A stretch of 64,000 nucleotides of DNA from Mesorhizobium terrae. GTDB lineage: Bacteria; Pseudomonadota; Alphaproteobacteria; Rhizobiales; Rhizobiaceae. The position numbers were made by a program, and so were the translations under genes. The DNA lies in contig NZ_CP044218.1 in NCBI RefSeq assembly GCF_008727715.1, positions 1-64,000 of the forward strand, read 5' to 3'. Positions 1 through 8,855 of this stretch are shown here, in pieces (the stretch's first letter is position 1; each line of letters opens with the position of its first letter). The notes under the pieces were generated by a model. The model searched no databases, was not told the DNA's origin, and was given only the letters and a program-made list of their open reading frames with translations.

Positions 1-1467
1 ATGGCTGCGGGCAATGAGGCAGACCAGCGTTTCGAACGCATCAAGGCGCAGCTGCGGGCGCGCCTGGGCTCCGAGGTCTATTCCAGCTGGTTCGGCCGCA
101 TGAAGCTTGTCGAGCTCTCCAAGGGCGTCGCGCGCATGTCGGTGCCGACGGCGTTCCTGCGCTCGTGGATCAATGGCCACTATAGCGATGTCATCGCCGA
201 GCTGTGGAAGCAGGAGGATGCCAGCATTCTCAAGATCGAGGTCGTGGTGCGCAGTGCCACGCGCCATGCCAGCCCTGATCTGGAAGCCGCTCCGGTGCGC
301 AAGGTCGCCAAGCAGTCGCAGGCCGCGCTTTCGTCCGGCACCGTGCTCGGCGCCGGCAAGCAGGAACGCGCACCGATGGCGCGCGGCGTCGCCGCAGAAC
401 CCGATTTCCGCCAGAACGTGCTGGGCTCCCCGCTCGACCCGCGCTACACTTTCGGCTCCTTCGTCGAAGGCCCGTCGAACCGGGTGGCTTTCGCTGCCGC
501 GCGCGCCGTCGCGGAATCCGCCTCCAGCGCCGTGCGCTTCAACCCGCTGTTCCTCCACGCTACCGTTGGGCTCGGCAAGACGCATCTCCTGCAGGCGATC
601 GCAGCGGAATCGCTGCGGCACAATCCGAAATCGCGCGTCGTCTACCTGACCGCCGAATATTTCATGTGGCGCTTCGCCACCGCGATCCGCGACAACAATG
701 CGTTGACGCTGAAGGAGCAGCTGCGCGACATCGACCTCCTGATCATCGACGACATGCAGTTCCTGCAGGGCAAGTCGATCCAGCACGAGTTCTGCCATCT
801 CATCAACATGCTGCTCGACAGCGCCAAGCAGGTGGTGGTTGCCGCCGACCGGCCGCCTTCCGAGCTGGAATCGCTCGAGCCGCGCGTGCGTTCGCGCCTC
901 AATGGCGGCGTGGCGCTCGAAATGTCGGCGCCCGACTATTCGATGCGGCTTGCCATGCTGAAGCAGCGCCTGGCGACCGCCAAGCATGACGACACCTCGC
1001 TGGACATCGCCGACGATATCCTCGACCACGTGGCGCGCACCGTGACCGGCAGTGGCCGCGAACTGGAAGGCGCTTTCAACCAGCTCCTGTTCCGTCAGTC
1101 TTTCGAGCCGCAGATCAGCATCGATCGCATCGACGAGATTCTCGGTCACATCTACCGCACCGGCGAGCCGAAGCGGGTACGCATCGAGGATATCCAGCGC
1201 ATCGTGGCACGGCACTACAACGTGTCGAAGACCGAGCTTCTGTCCAACCGCCGCACTCGCACCATCGTCAAGCCGCGACAGGTGGCCATGTATCTGTCGA
1301 AGGTGCTCACCCCGCGCTCGCTGCCGGAAATCGGCCGCAGGTTCGGCGGCCGCGACCACACCACCGTGCTGCATGCGGTGCGCAAGATCGAGGACCTGTC
1401 GGGCGCCGACAACACGCTGGCGCAGGAGCTCGAACTGCTCCGCCGGCTCATCAACGACCAGGCTTGA
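1..1467 (+). CDS. dnaA: Chromosomal replication initiator protein DnaA
   Basis: DnaA binds DnaA boxes at the chromosomal origin, oligomerises with ATP and melts the duplex to load the helicase. The 488-residue protein has the family layout: an N-terminal domain ending near residue 85, a variable linker to about residue 135, an AAA+ domain with Walker A at 188-195 (TVGLGKTH) and Walker B at 246-251 (LLIIDD), and a C-terminal DNA-binding domain with the DnaA signature GGRDHTTV at 449-456. The sequence begins exactly at the ATG, so nothing upstream (promoter, origin) can be seen and a longer N-terminus cannot be excluded. A record starting at dnaA is typical of a rotated complete chromosome. A strong hairpin follows the gene before dnaN. 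Confidence 0.97.
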   Translation: MAAGNEADQRFERIKAQLRARLGSEVYSSWFGRMKLVELSKGVARMSVPTAFLRSWINGHYSDVIAELWKQEDASILKIEVVVRSATRHASPDLEAAPVRKVAKQSQAALSSGTVLGAGKQERAPMARGVAAEPDFRQNVLGSPLDPRYTFGSFVEGPSNRVAFAAARAVAESASSAVRFNPLFLHATVGLGKTHLLQAIAAESLRHNPKSRVVYLTAEYFMWRFATAIRDNNALTLKEQLRDIDLLIIDDMQFLQGKSIQHEFCHLINMLLDSAKQVVVAADRPPSELESLEPRVRSRLNGGVALEMSAPDYSMRLAMLKQRLATAKHDDTSLDIADDILDHVARTVTGSGRELEGAFNQLLFRQSFEPQISIDRIDEILGHIYRTGEPKRVRIEDIQRIVARHYNVSKTELLSNRRTRTIVKPRQVAMYLSKVLTPRSLPEIGRRFGGRDHTTVLHAVRKIEDLSGADNTLAQELELLRRLINDQA

Positions 1468-1515
1468 CCAGGCGGGCGGCAACCTGACTGCCCACCAATC
1501 CCGTTATCCCCGAGA

Positions 1516-1553
1516 AAGCCCACGGAACCGGTCGCAACCGGCTCCGTGGGCTT
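1516..1553 (+). terminator. Hairpin after dnaA, probable terminator
   Basis: Bases 1516-1532 and 1537-1553 form a 17-pair stem with a single A/C mismatch and a four-base CGCA loop. It lies 48 bases after the dnaA stop codon. There is no clear T-run after it, so it is either a weak intrinsic terminator or an RNA-processing and 3'-end stabilising hairpin. It would partly separate dnaA transcription from dnaN. Confidence 0.6.
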
Positions 1554-1665
1554 GCGTTCACAGGTATTTTCCTGTCAGCTTGGCCAGAATCTGAGTGCGC
1601 TCAGACCTTTCGCGGGGCGCCGCTCAGCGGAGACCCGACAGCCATTCAAGCGAGCCTACATCGTC

Positions 1666-2784
1666 ATGCGTGTCATTCTCGAACGGTCCAATCTTCTGAA
1701 GTCCCTCAACCACGTCCATCGTGTGGTCGAGCGGCGCAACACCATACCGATCCTGTCCAACGTGTTGCTGATGGCCGAAGGCGGCAGCCTGGAGATGAAG
1801 GCAACCGACCTCGACCTGGAGATCACGGAAGCCGCTCCCGCCAAGGTCGAGCGGGCGGGCGCCACCACGGTGCCGGCGCATCTTCTCTACGATATCGTGC
1901 GCAAGCTTCCCGACGGCGCCGAGGTGATGCTGAAGACCGACGAAGACGGCAACGCCATGACGGTCATTTCCGGCCGTTCGAGCTTCCGCCTCCAGTGCCT
2001 GCCGCAATCGGACTTCCCCGAACTGTCGGCCGGGTCGTTCTCACACATTTTCCGGCTGGATTCGACGGCGCTGAAGCGCCTGATCGACAAGACCCAGTTC
2101 GCCATCTCCACGGAAGAGACGCGCTATTATCTCAACGGCATCTTCCTGCACACGCATGAGGTTGGCGGCAAGCTGAAGCTGCGTTCGGTGGCGACCGACG
2201 GCCATCGCCTGGCGCGCGCCGAAATGGACGCGCCAGCGGGTTCGGAAGGCATGCCGGGCATCATCATCCCGCGCAAGACCGTCTCGGAGCTGCAGAAGCT
2301 AGTCGACGATCCGGACGTCGCGGTGACCACCGAGCTGTCCGACACCAAGATCCGCCTCACCATCGGCAGCGTGATCCTCACCTCCAAGCTGATCGACGGC
2401 ACCTTCCCCGACTATCAGCGCGTCATCCCGACCGGCAACGACAAGCAGCTGGTGATCGACCGACAGAGCTTCGCGGCCGCGGTCGACCGCGTTTCCACCA
2501 TCTCCTCGGAACGTGGCCGCGCGGTAAAGCTCTCGATCGCCGAGGGCCAGGTGACATTGGCGGTCAACAACCCGGATTCCGGCAGCGCCACCGAAGAACT
2601 GGCCGCCGACTATGCCTCCGACCCGATCGAGATCGGCTTCAACGCGCGCTATCTGCTCGATGTCGCCGCACAGCTCGGCGGCAGCGATGCCAAGTTCATG
2701 CTCGCCGACGCCGGATCGCCGACGCTGATCCACGACACCAGCGACGAGAACGCTCTCTACGTGCTGATGCCGATGCGCGTTTAA
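1666..2784 (+). CDS. dnaN: DNA polymerase III subunit beta (sliding clamp)
   Basis: The beta clamp forms a ring dimer on DNA and tethers DNA polymerase III and repair enzymes. The product from this start is 372 residues, close to the usual 366-375, and begins MRVILERSNLLKSLNHV, the conserved N-terminus of rhizobial clamps. An upstream in-frame extension to 1546 exists but runs through the hairpin after dnaA, so the ATG at 1666 is preferred. The three clamp domains fill the full length, and the C-terminus ends in YVLMPMRV, the conserved clamp tail. The gene sits between dnaA and recF, 21 bases before recF, in the classical replication cluster. Confidence 0.97.
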   Translation: MRVILERSNLLKSLNHVHRVVERRNTIPILSNVLLMAEGGSLEMKATDLDLEITEAAPAKVERAGATTVPAHLLYDIVRKLPDGAEVMLKTDEDGNAMTVISGRSSFRLQCLPQSDFPELSAGSFSHIFRLDSTALKRLIDKTQFAISTEETRYYLNGIFLHTHEVGGKLKLRSVATDGHRLARAEMDAPAGSEGMPGIIIPRKTVSELQKLVDDPDVAVTTELSDTKIRLTIGSVILTSKLIDGTFPDYQRVIPTGNDKQLVIDRQSFAAAVDRVSTISSERGRAVKLSIAEGQVTLAVNNPDSGSATEELAADYASDPIEIGFNARYLLDVAAQLGGSDAKFMLADAGSPTLIHDTSDENALYVLMPMRV

Positions 2785-2805
2785 GGCGCGCATTGCCTTG
2801 ACCCG

Positions 2806-3981
2806 ATGAACAGTTTCGAGAGCCGGGAAGACGCGAGACGCGCGCAGACGCACCTCACCCGGCTCACGCTCACCAACTTTCGCAACTATGCTGCGCTGTC
2901 GCTGGAGCTCCAGCCGGGCGCCGTCGTCTTCACCGGCGACAACGGCGCCGGCAAGACCAATCTGCTCGAGGCGATTTCGTTCCTGACGCCGGGACGCGGG
3001 TTGCGCCGCGCGCCTTATGACGACGTCGCGCGCGAGGGCGGTGACGGCGGCTTTGCCCTGCATGTTCGCCTCGACGGCCCGGCCGGGGAGGCCGAAATAG
3101 GCACCGGTGTCGCCGGCGCCGAGGCCGCCGGCGAAGGCGGACGCCGTGTGCGCATCAACGGTGCGGCGGCGCGCTCGGCCGAAGACATGCTGGATTGGCT
3201 GCGCGTGATCTGGCTGACGCCGGCGATGGACGCGCTGTTCACCGGCCCCGCCGGCGACAGGCGCCGCTTCCTCGACCGGCTGGTGCTGGCGATCGACGCC
3301 GGCCACGGCCAGCGCGCACTCGACTACGAAAAAGCCATGCGCGGTCGCAACCGGTTGCTCGCCGAAGGTTCCCGCGATGGCGCCTGGTTCGAGGCGATCG
3401 AGACCCAGATGGCGGAGACAGGCGTGGCGATTGCCGCCGCGCGCAGCGAGATGGTGCGGCTTTTGTCGACCATGATCGAAAAACTGCCGGGCGACGGACC
3501 GTTTCCGCAGGCCGATATCGGCCTTGCCGGCGAACTGGAGGCCGAAATCGGCTCCATGGCGGCTGTCGACCTCGAGGAAAAATTCCGGCGCGCGCTGGCC
3601 AGCGGGCGCGAGCGAGACCGTGCCGCCGGTCGCACGCTGGACGGGCCGCATCGCGCCGATCTCGTCGTGCGCCATCGGCCAAAGGCGATGCCAGCCGAAC
3701 TCTGCTCGACCGGCGAGCAGAAGGCGCTGCTGGTCGGGCTGGTGCTGTCGCATGCGCGGCTCACGGGCGAGATGTCCGGGCTGACGCCGATATTGCTGCT
3801 GGACGAGATCGCCGCGCATCTCGACGCCGGCCGGCGCGCGGCGTTGTTCTCCATCCTGGAGGAATTGAACTGCCAGGCCTTCATGACCGGCACCGACGCC
3901 GCACTGTTTTCCAGCCTGAGCGGTCGTGCCCAGTTCCTGACGGTCGATCACGGCGCGGTTGTGCCAACGGCTGGCGCCTGA
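2806..3981 (+). CDS. recF: DNA replication and repair protein RecF
   Basis: RecF is an SMC-like ATPase that helps load RecA at single-strand gaps through RecFOR. The 391-residue protein shows Walker A at about 44-51 (GDNGAGKT), the ABC-type signature near residues 300-308 (STGEQKALL) and Walker B with D-loop near 328-336 (LLLDEIAAHLD). The conserved RecF opening LTLTNFRNY lies at about 21-29, so the first 18 residues are a variable extension and a later start is possible. It follows dnaN by 21 bases and is probably cotranscribed with it. The upstream Shine-Dalgarno is weak, which suggests translational coupling to dnaN. Confidence 0.95.
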   Translation: MNSFESREDARRAQTHLTRLTLTNFRNYAALSLELQPGAVVFTGDNGAGKTNLLEAISFLTPGRGLRRAPYDDVAREGGDGGFALHVRLDGPAGEAEIGTGVAGAEAAGEGGRRVRINGAAARSAEDMLDWLRVIWLTPAMDALFTGPAGDRRRFLDRLVLAIDAGHGQRALDYEKAMRGRNRLLAEGSRDGAWFEAIETQMAETGVAIAAARSEMVRLLSTMIEKLPGDGPFPQADIGLAGELEAEIGSMAAVDLEEKFRRALASGRERDRAAGRTLDGPHRADLVVRHRPKAMPAELCSTGEQKALLVGLVLSHARLTGEMSGLTPILLLDEIAAHLDAGRRAALFSILEELNCQAFMTGTDAALFSSLSGRAQFLTVDHGAVVPTAGA

Positions 3982-4012
3982 CAAGCCATCGGCGGGGCGA
4001 TAGGATCGGTCC

Positions 4013-4771
4013 ATGAACACCCCTGCCCTTTCCGATGAAGAACTGGAACGCTACGCGCGCCATGTCGTGCTGCCAGAGATCGGTGGGCCGGGCCAGCAGA
4101 AACTGAAGCGCGCCCGCGTTCTCGTGCTCGGTGCCGGCGGGCTCGGCGCGCCGGTGCTGGAGTATCTGGCGGCGGCGGGTGTCGGCACGCTCGGCATCGT
4201 CGACGACGATGTCGTCTCGCTCTCAAACCTGCAGCGGCAGATTATCCACGACACCGGTGCCATCGGCCAGTCGAAGGGCGAAAGCGCCAGGGCCGCGATC
4301 GCCCGCATCAATCCGCATGTGACGGTGGAATTGCACACTTTGCGGCTGACCGTCGAAAACGCGGCGGAGATCGTGCGCGGCTATGACGTCGTGGTCGACG
4401 GCTCCGACAATTTCGAGACCCGCTATGCGCTGGCCGATGCCTGCGCGGCCGAGAAAAAACCGCTGGTGCATGCCGCTGTCGGCCGCTTCGACGGCTCCGT
4501 CACCGTGCTGATGCCATTCGCGACCGGCGCTGACGGCCGCCCCCATCCCAGCTATCGCGACCTCTTCCCGGAAGCGCCGCCGTCCGGCCTGGTGCCGTCT
4601 TGCGCGACGGCCGGCGTTGTCGGTGCGCTGACCGGCGTGATCGGCACGTTGCAAGCAATGGAAACCATCAAGCTGATCGCCGGCATTGGCGAACCGCTGG
4701 TCGGCCGCCTGCTGCTTTACGATGCGCTCGGCGCCCGCTTCGACACGATCCGCTACAGGAGCCCGGCATGA
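4013..4771 (+). CDS. moeB: MoeB/ThiF/HesA-family adenylyltransferase
   Basis: E1-like enzymes of this family adenylate the C-terminal glycine of a ubiquitin-like sulfur carrier (MoaD or ThiS) for molybdopterin or thiazole synthesis. The 252-residue protein has the nucleotide-binding GAGGLG at 40-45, the acidic DDD loop (GIVDDDVV) after it, the SNLQRQI segment, and a conserved cysteine at about residue 197 (PSCATAG). It has only two cysteines, so the two CxxC zinc pairs of E. coli MoeB and ThiF are absent. The gene overlaps the following acetyltransferase by four bases (ATGA). Whether the partner is MoaD or ThiS cannot be told from the window, as neither gene is here. Confidence 0.85.
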   Translation: MNTPALSDEELERYARHVVLPEIGGPGQQKLKRARVLVLGAGGLGAPVLEYLAAAGVGTLGIVDDDVVSLSNLQRQIIHDTGAIGQSKGESARAAIARINPHVTVELHTLRLTVENAAEIVRGYDVVVDGSDNFETRYALADACAAEKKPLVHAAVGRFDGSVTVLMPFATGADGRPHPSYRDLFPEAPPSGLVPSCATAGVVGALTGVIGTLQAMETIKLIAGIGEPLVGRLLLYDALGARFDTIRYRSPA

Positions 4772-5250
4772 GCGGCGAGATCGTCATCCGCCGCATGCCG
4801 CCGGATTTCACGCGCTGGCACGACCTTCTCGGTCTCATCTTGCGCGCTTTCGCTTACATGGACGGCGTGATCGACCCGCCCTCCTCCGCCCACAATCTGA
4901 CGGCTGACGGCTTGCGCGAAAAGGCCAGCCAGGAAACATGCTTCCTAGCGATGCAGGGCGAAAACATCGTCGGCTGCATCTTCGCAGCCGAACATGCCCG
5001 GCACGTCTATGTCGGCAAGCTGGCGGTCGAACCGGGCTTCCAGGGCAAGAATGTCGGCCGACAACTGCTGGAGACGGTCGAGACGATGGCCCGCGCGGCG
5101 GGCAAGCCGGTGCTGGAGTTACAGGCGCGTATCGAGTTGACGGGCAATCAGGCGGCTTTCGCGCGGCTGGGTTTCGTCGAGACGGAGCGCACGGCGCATG
5201 CGGGCTATCATCGGCCAACCTCGGTGACCATGCGCAAGATCCTGCCATGA
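4768..5250 (+). CDS. GNAT-family N-acetyltransferase
   Basis: This 160-residue protein has the GNAT fold. Strand beta4 (VYVGKLAVEP) is followed by the acetyl-CoA pyrophosphate loop (QGKNVGRQLLE, about residues 95-105), then a conserved NQAAFARLGF segment typical of motif B. The substrate is unknown. The ATG at 4768 overlaps the moeB-like stop as ATGA, and the stop overlaps the AcnX large-subunit start in the same way, so the gene is embedded in a tightly coupled four-gene operon. Such coupling suggests a linked role, perhaps acetylation of a small amine or amino acid, but nothing in the sequence specifies it. Confidence 0.85.
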   Translation: MSGEIVIRRMPPDFTRWHDLLGLILRAFAYMDGVIDPPSSAHNLTADGLREKASQETCFLAMQGENIVGCIFAAEHARHVYVGKLAVEPGFQGKNVGRQLLETVETMARAAGKPVLELQARIELTGNQAAFARLGFVETERTAHAGYHRPTSVTMRKILP

Positions 5251-6503
5251 CGCTCATGCTCACCGTCGACGAGCAGGCGATCGCCGCCGGGCGTGATGGC
5301 GAGGGCGCGGCAATGGCGATGCGCATCGTCGCCGAAAGCGCGCGGCTGCTCGGTGCGCGGCGCCTGATCCCGATCGCTTCCGCCCATATCGACGGCGCGC
5401 TCTATCACGGCGATTCCGGCACGCTATTCGCTGAAAGGCTGGTGGCGGGCGGCGGGCGTGTCGGCGTGCGTGCCACGCTCAATGTCGGCGCGCTCGACCT
5501 GACCGGCTGCGCGCATGTGCGCTTGAAGGAACCGCAGCGCGGCATGGCGCGGCGCATGATGGAGGCTTATCGCGCGCTCGGCTGCGAGCAGAGCTGGACC
5601 TGCGCGCCCTATCAGGCCGGCCACCGACCCGCGAAAGGCACCGACGTCGCCTGGGGCGAATCCAACGCCGTGGTGTTCTGCAATTCCGTGCTTGGCGCGC
5701 GCACGAACCGCTATGGCGATTTCCTCGACATCGCCTGCGCGATCGCGGCCCGCGCACCGGATTATGGGCTGCACCGGCTGGAGAATCGGAAGGCGCGACT
5801 GATCTTCGACGTCTCGGGCCTGTCGGCCGCCTTCCTGGCCGCGGAAACCGCCTGGCCGGTCCTCGGCAGCCTTTACGGGCGCGAGGTGGGCGATGCGATC
5901 GGCGTGGTCACGGGCATCCCGCCGCATCCCGGCGAGGACGCGTTGAAGGCGTTCGGCGCCGCCGCGGCCTCTTCGGGTGCGGTCGGGCTTTTTCACATTG
6001 CCGGCGTGACGCCCGAGGCGCCCGATCTCGACAGCGCGCTTGGCGGCGCGGCGCCCGAAACCACCATCCGCGTCACCCCCGAAATGGCGGAAGCGGCACG
6101 GGCGCGCCTTTCGACCGCCGAGAAGCCGGAGGCAATCCATGCGGTTGCGATCGGCAGCCCGCATCTTTCGCTTGCCGAATTCGAGACGCTCGAACGCCTC
6201 GTCGCCGGCCGACGGCTCGGCGTCCCCCTTTATGCCTGCACTGGGCGCCATGTCCTGCCCGGACTGGAGCGCGATGGGCGCCGCAAGGCGCTGGAAGCCT
6301 GCGGCGTGGTGGTGGTTGCCGACACCTGTGTCGTCGTCACGCCGATCATGCCGGACCGCATAAACGGCGTGCTGATGACCAATTCCGGCAAGTTCGCGCA
6401 TTACGCGCCGGGCAATACCGGCTATTCCGTGCTCTATGGCTCGCTGGCCGACTGCGTCGAGAGCGCGGTTGCCGGCAAACCGGTATTTGCGAGGCTCGGC
6501 TGA
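5247..6503 (+). CDS. Aconitase X (AcnX) large subunit, DUF521
   Basis: AcnX enzymes are iron-sulfur dehydratases related to aconitase. Bacterial members studied so far are mainly cis-3-hydroxy-L-proline dehydratases, while archaeal ones act on mevalonate 5-phosphate. The 418-residue product has the family segment ASAHIDGALYHGDSG near the N-terminus and three cysteines in the expected cluster contexts: TCAPYQ, VFCNSVLGARTNR and ADTCVVVTPI. The start at 5247 overlaps the acetyltransferase stop by four bases, and the end overlaps the small subunit by one base (TGATG). No proline or hydroxyproline catabolism gene lies nearby, so the substrate is inferred only. Assignment to the family is strong; the reaction is not settled. 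Confidence 0.88.
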   Translation: MTLMLTVDEQAIAAGRDGEGAAMAMRIVAESARLLGARRLIPIASAHIDGALYHGDSGTLFAERLVAGGGRVGVRATLNVGALDLTGCAHVRLKEPQRGMARRMMEAYRALGCEQSWTCAPYQAGHRPAKGTDVAWGESNAVVFCNSVLGARTNRYGDFLDIACAIAARAPDYGLHRLENRKARLIFDVSGLSAAFLAAETAWPVLGSLYGREVGDAIGVVTGIPPHPGEDALKAFGAAAASSGAVGLFHIAGVTPEAPDLDSALGGAAPETTIRVTPEMAEAARARLSTAEKPEAIHAVAIGSPHLSLAEFETLERLVAGRRLGVPLYACTGRHVLPGLERDGRRKALEACGVVVVADTCVVVTPIMPDRINGVLMTNSGKFAHYAPGNTGYSVLYGSLADCVESAVAGKPVFARLG

Positions 6504-6916
6504 TGAGTACCCGTGCCGAAATCCTGGTGCCGGGCAATACAGGCGAAGGCGAGGCCCTGGTGCTGTCGGCACCGATCAGTTTCTGGGGCGGCGTCGACCC
6601 CAAATCCGGACGCATCGCCGATGTCCGCCATCCCGAATGCGGCCAAAACATCGCCGGAAAAGTGCTGTTCCTGCCCGGCACCATCGGCTCGTCGTCGGCA
6701 TCGGCGGTGCTGATGGAGCTTGTCCATGCCGGCCACGCGCCAGCGGCACTCGTGCTCAACGAGCACGACGCCATCCTGCTGCTCGGCCTGATCGTGGCGC
6801 GCGAGATGGGCTGGGAGACGCCGGTGGCGGTGAAACTAGACCGGGCGGGCTATCCAGCCTTCGCGGGCGCCCGGGTCAAAGTCGGGCCCGACGGCGATCT
6901 CGATATTCTGAACTGA
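6503..6916 (+). CDS. Aconitase X (AcnX) small subunit, DUF126 swivel domain
   Basis: This 137-residue protein corresponds to the swivel domain that in other AcnX enzymes is fused to the large subunit. It carries the swivel serine motif in PGTIGSSSAS (about residues 54-63) and the conserved HPECGQNIAGK segment before it. It is read directly from the large-subunit stop (TGATG overlap), which fits an obligate heteromer in one-to-one amounts. A split large/small arrangement is one of the known AcnX architectures. It ends the forward operon and faces the hydroxyacid dehydrogenase tail to tail, with a small hairpin (6927-6933 pairing with 6946-6952) between them. Confidence 0.87.
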   Translation: MSTRAEILVPGNTGEGEALVLSAPISFWGGVDPKSGRIADVRHPECGQNIAGKVLFLPGTIGSSSASAVLMELVHAGHAPAALVLNEHDAILLLGLIVAREMGWETPVAVKLDRAGYPAFAGARVKVGPDGDLDILN

Positions 6917-6956
6917 GGCCGCGCGCCGCCTGATTTGTCGGCGCGTCAGGCGCCGA

Positions 6957-7958
6957 TCAGGTCCGAATCGGCAGCACGCGGTCCGGCGGACGGTGACCGT
7001 CGAAGAAGGTGCGGATGTTGATAATGACCTTCTCGCCCATGTCGATACGGCCTTCCAGCGTCGCAGATCCCATATGCGGCAGAAGAACGACCTTGTTCTT
7101 GGCGGCGAGCCTCAACAGCTTGGTGTTCAGCGCCGGCTCGTTTTCATAGACGTCGAGGCCGGCCCCGGCCAGCTTGCCGTCGTGCAGCAGCTTGATCAGC
7201 GCATCCTCGTCGATGATGTCGCCGCGGGCCGTGTTGACGAGATAGGCGGTCGGCTGCATCAGCGCCAGCCGGCGGCCGGATAAAAGGTGGAAGGTCGCTG
7301 GTGTCGAAGGACAGTTCACGGAAATGATGTCCATGCGCGCCAGCATCTGGTCGAGGCTTTCCCAATAAGTCGCCTCCAGTTCGTCCTCGACGCTTTGCAG
7401 CACGCGATGACGGTTGTGGTAGTGGATCGACAGGCCGAAGGCCTTGGCGCGGCGGGCAACGGCGGTGCCGATGCGGCCCATGCCGACAATGCCCAGGCGT
7501 TTGCCCCAGATGCGGCGGCCGAGCATCCAGGTGGGCGACCAGCCGGCCCATTTCTTGTCGCTGGGCAGAACATTCGCCCCTTCCGCCAGCCGCCGCGGCA
7601 CGGCAAGCATCAGCGCCATGGTCATGTCGGCGGTGTCTTCCGTCAGCACGTTCGGCGTGTTGGTGACGGTGATGCCCTTTTTGGACGCCGCCGTGACGTC
7701 GATATGGTCAACGCCGTTGCTCAGGCTGGCGATCAGTTTGAGGTTGGGGCCGGCCTGCTCGATCAGTTCGGCATCGACACGGTCGGTGATGGTGGGAACG
7801 AGCACGTCGGCCTCGCACATGGCGGCGGCCAGTTCGTCGCGCGTCATCGCCCGGTCTTCGACATTGAGCCGCGCGTCGAACAGTTCGCGCATTCGCGTCT
7901 CGACGGGATCCGGCAGTTTGCGCGTGATCACAACGAGAGGCTTTTTCTTGCCGGCCAT
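6957..7958 (-). CDS. D-2-hydroxyacid dehydrogenase (glyoxylate/hydroxypyruvate reductase type)
   Basis: This NAD(P)-dependent enzyme reduces 2-keto acids such as glyoxylate or hydroxypyruvate. The 333-residue protein has the Rossmann motif GMGRIG at 159-164 and the family's catalytic set: Arg245 (NTARGD), Glu274 (NEP) and His295 (LPHMGSAT). The ATG at 7958 is preferred because a GAGGAA Shine-Dalgarno sits just upstream on the minus strand; a 20-residue extension is possible but lacks support. Its cofactor and exact substrate are not defined by the sequence. It is transcribed away from the SH3 gene and converges with the AcnX operon. Confidence 0.88.
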   Translation of the reverse strand: MAGKKKPLVVITRKLPDPVETRMRELFDARLNVEDRAMTRDELAAAMCEADVLVPTITDRVDAELIEQAGPNLKLIASLSNGVDHIDVTAASKKGITVTNTPNVLTEDTADMTMALMLAVPRRLAEGANVLPSDKKWAGWSPTWMLGRRIWGKRLGIVGMGRIGTAVARRAKAFGLSIHYHNRHRVLQSVEDELEATYWESLDQMLARMDIISVNCPSTPATFHLLSGRRLALMQPTAYLVNTARGDIIDEDALIKLLHDGKLAGAGLDVYENEPALNTKLLRLAAKNKVVLLPHMGSATLEGRIDMGEKVIINIRTFFDGHRPPDRVLPIRT

Positions 7959-8117
7959 CGTTTCCTCGTTTCCGGGGTGGTGTTGAGACCTCTTTAACCA
8001 AGACCGGCGAAACTGCAAACCGGTCGCGGCCGCTATGTCTCATGTAACAAGCAGTGCCGTCGAAGACAAAGAAAAAGGGGCGCCGTCGCCAGTGGTTGGC
8101 GGGCGCCATACAAGGAA

Positions 8118-8681
8118 ATGAACGTGTCTGGTTTCGCGTCGCTACGGCTGATTCTCTCCGCGACAGTGCTTGGCCTGCTCACGCTCTCTCCGGCCGCTTC
8201 GGCGCAGAACGCCGCCGCGCCGGTCCAGACGGTGACGCTCGGCCCCTCCGGCCTGCCCTTGCCGCGCTTCGTCAGTCTAAAATCCGCCAGAGTCAATTCG
8301 CGCGTCGGCCCCGGCGCCAACTATTCCGTCGACTGGATGTACACCAAGGCCGGCATGCCGATGGAGATCATCCAGGAATTCGACACCTGGCGGCGCGTAC
8401 GTGATGCCGACGGGTCGGAAGGCTGGGTCAGCCAGGCCCTGCTTTCGGGCAAGCGCACGGCAATCATAGCACCCTGGCAGCGCGGCAAGGACACCCGCAT
8501 CAACCTGCTCAAGAATGCCACCAAGGATGCCAGCGTGGTGGCGATCGTCGAGCCGGGCGTGATTGGCACGATCAAGGCATGCGACGGCCAATGGTGCGAA
8601 ATGACCCTTGGCGGCCGCACCGGCTGGATCAACCAGGGACTGGTCTGGGGCGCGTATCCGGGCGAAAGGATCAACGACTGA
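8118..8681 (+). CDS. Secreted SH3-domain protein (DUF1058/SH3_4 type)
   Basis: The 187-residue product starts with a clear signal peptide (hydrophobic stretch LILSATVLGLLTL, cleavage probably after ASA near residue 29) and then carries two bacterial SH3-like units. The first is around residues 50-110 (SARVNSRVGPGANY, then WRRVRDADGSEGWV) and the second around 120-180 (INLLKNATKDASVVAIVEPG, then WCEMTLGGRTGWI). Such proteins are thought to bind peptidoglycan or other envelope ligands in the periplasm. It stands alone, divergent from the hydroxyacid dehydrogenase and convergent with irr. Confidence 0.85.
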   Translation: MNVSGFASLRLILSATVLGLLTLSPAASAQNAAAPVQTVTLGPSGLPLPRFVSLKSARVNSRVGPGANYSVDWMYTKAGMPMEIIQEFDTWRRVRDADGSEGWVSQALLSGKRTAIIAPWQRGKDTRINLLKNATKDASVVAIVEPGVIGTIKACDGQWCEMTLGGRTGWINQGLVWGAYPGERIND

Positions 8682-8855
8682 GCCCATCGGGGCTATCCGT
8701 CGACATCAGGCCTTGGGCATTCGCTCACGACGTCGCGTTACGACAGCAGACAGACCGCGCAGCGGGCGTGATCGCCAGCCCAGGTTCCTAAGCCAATTCA
8801 CAGATTTTTGCGAGCGCTTGGAGCGGCTGACCCAGCCGCAATGCCAGCGCGACGT

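Noticed and set aside
1468..1665. Replication origin with DnaA boxes between dnaA and dnaN
   Set aside because: Only a near match (TTATCCCCG) to the DnaA box was seen, with no box cluster or AT-rich unwinding region.
2299..4020. Long minus-strand open frame opposite dnaN and recF
   Set aside because: Crosses the dnaN-recF boundary and mirrors both; both plus-strand genes have strong motifs.
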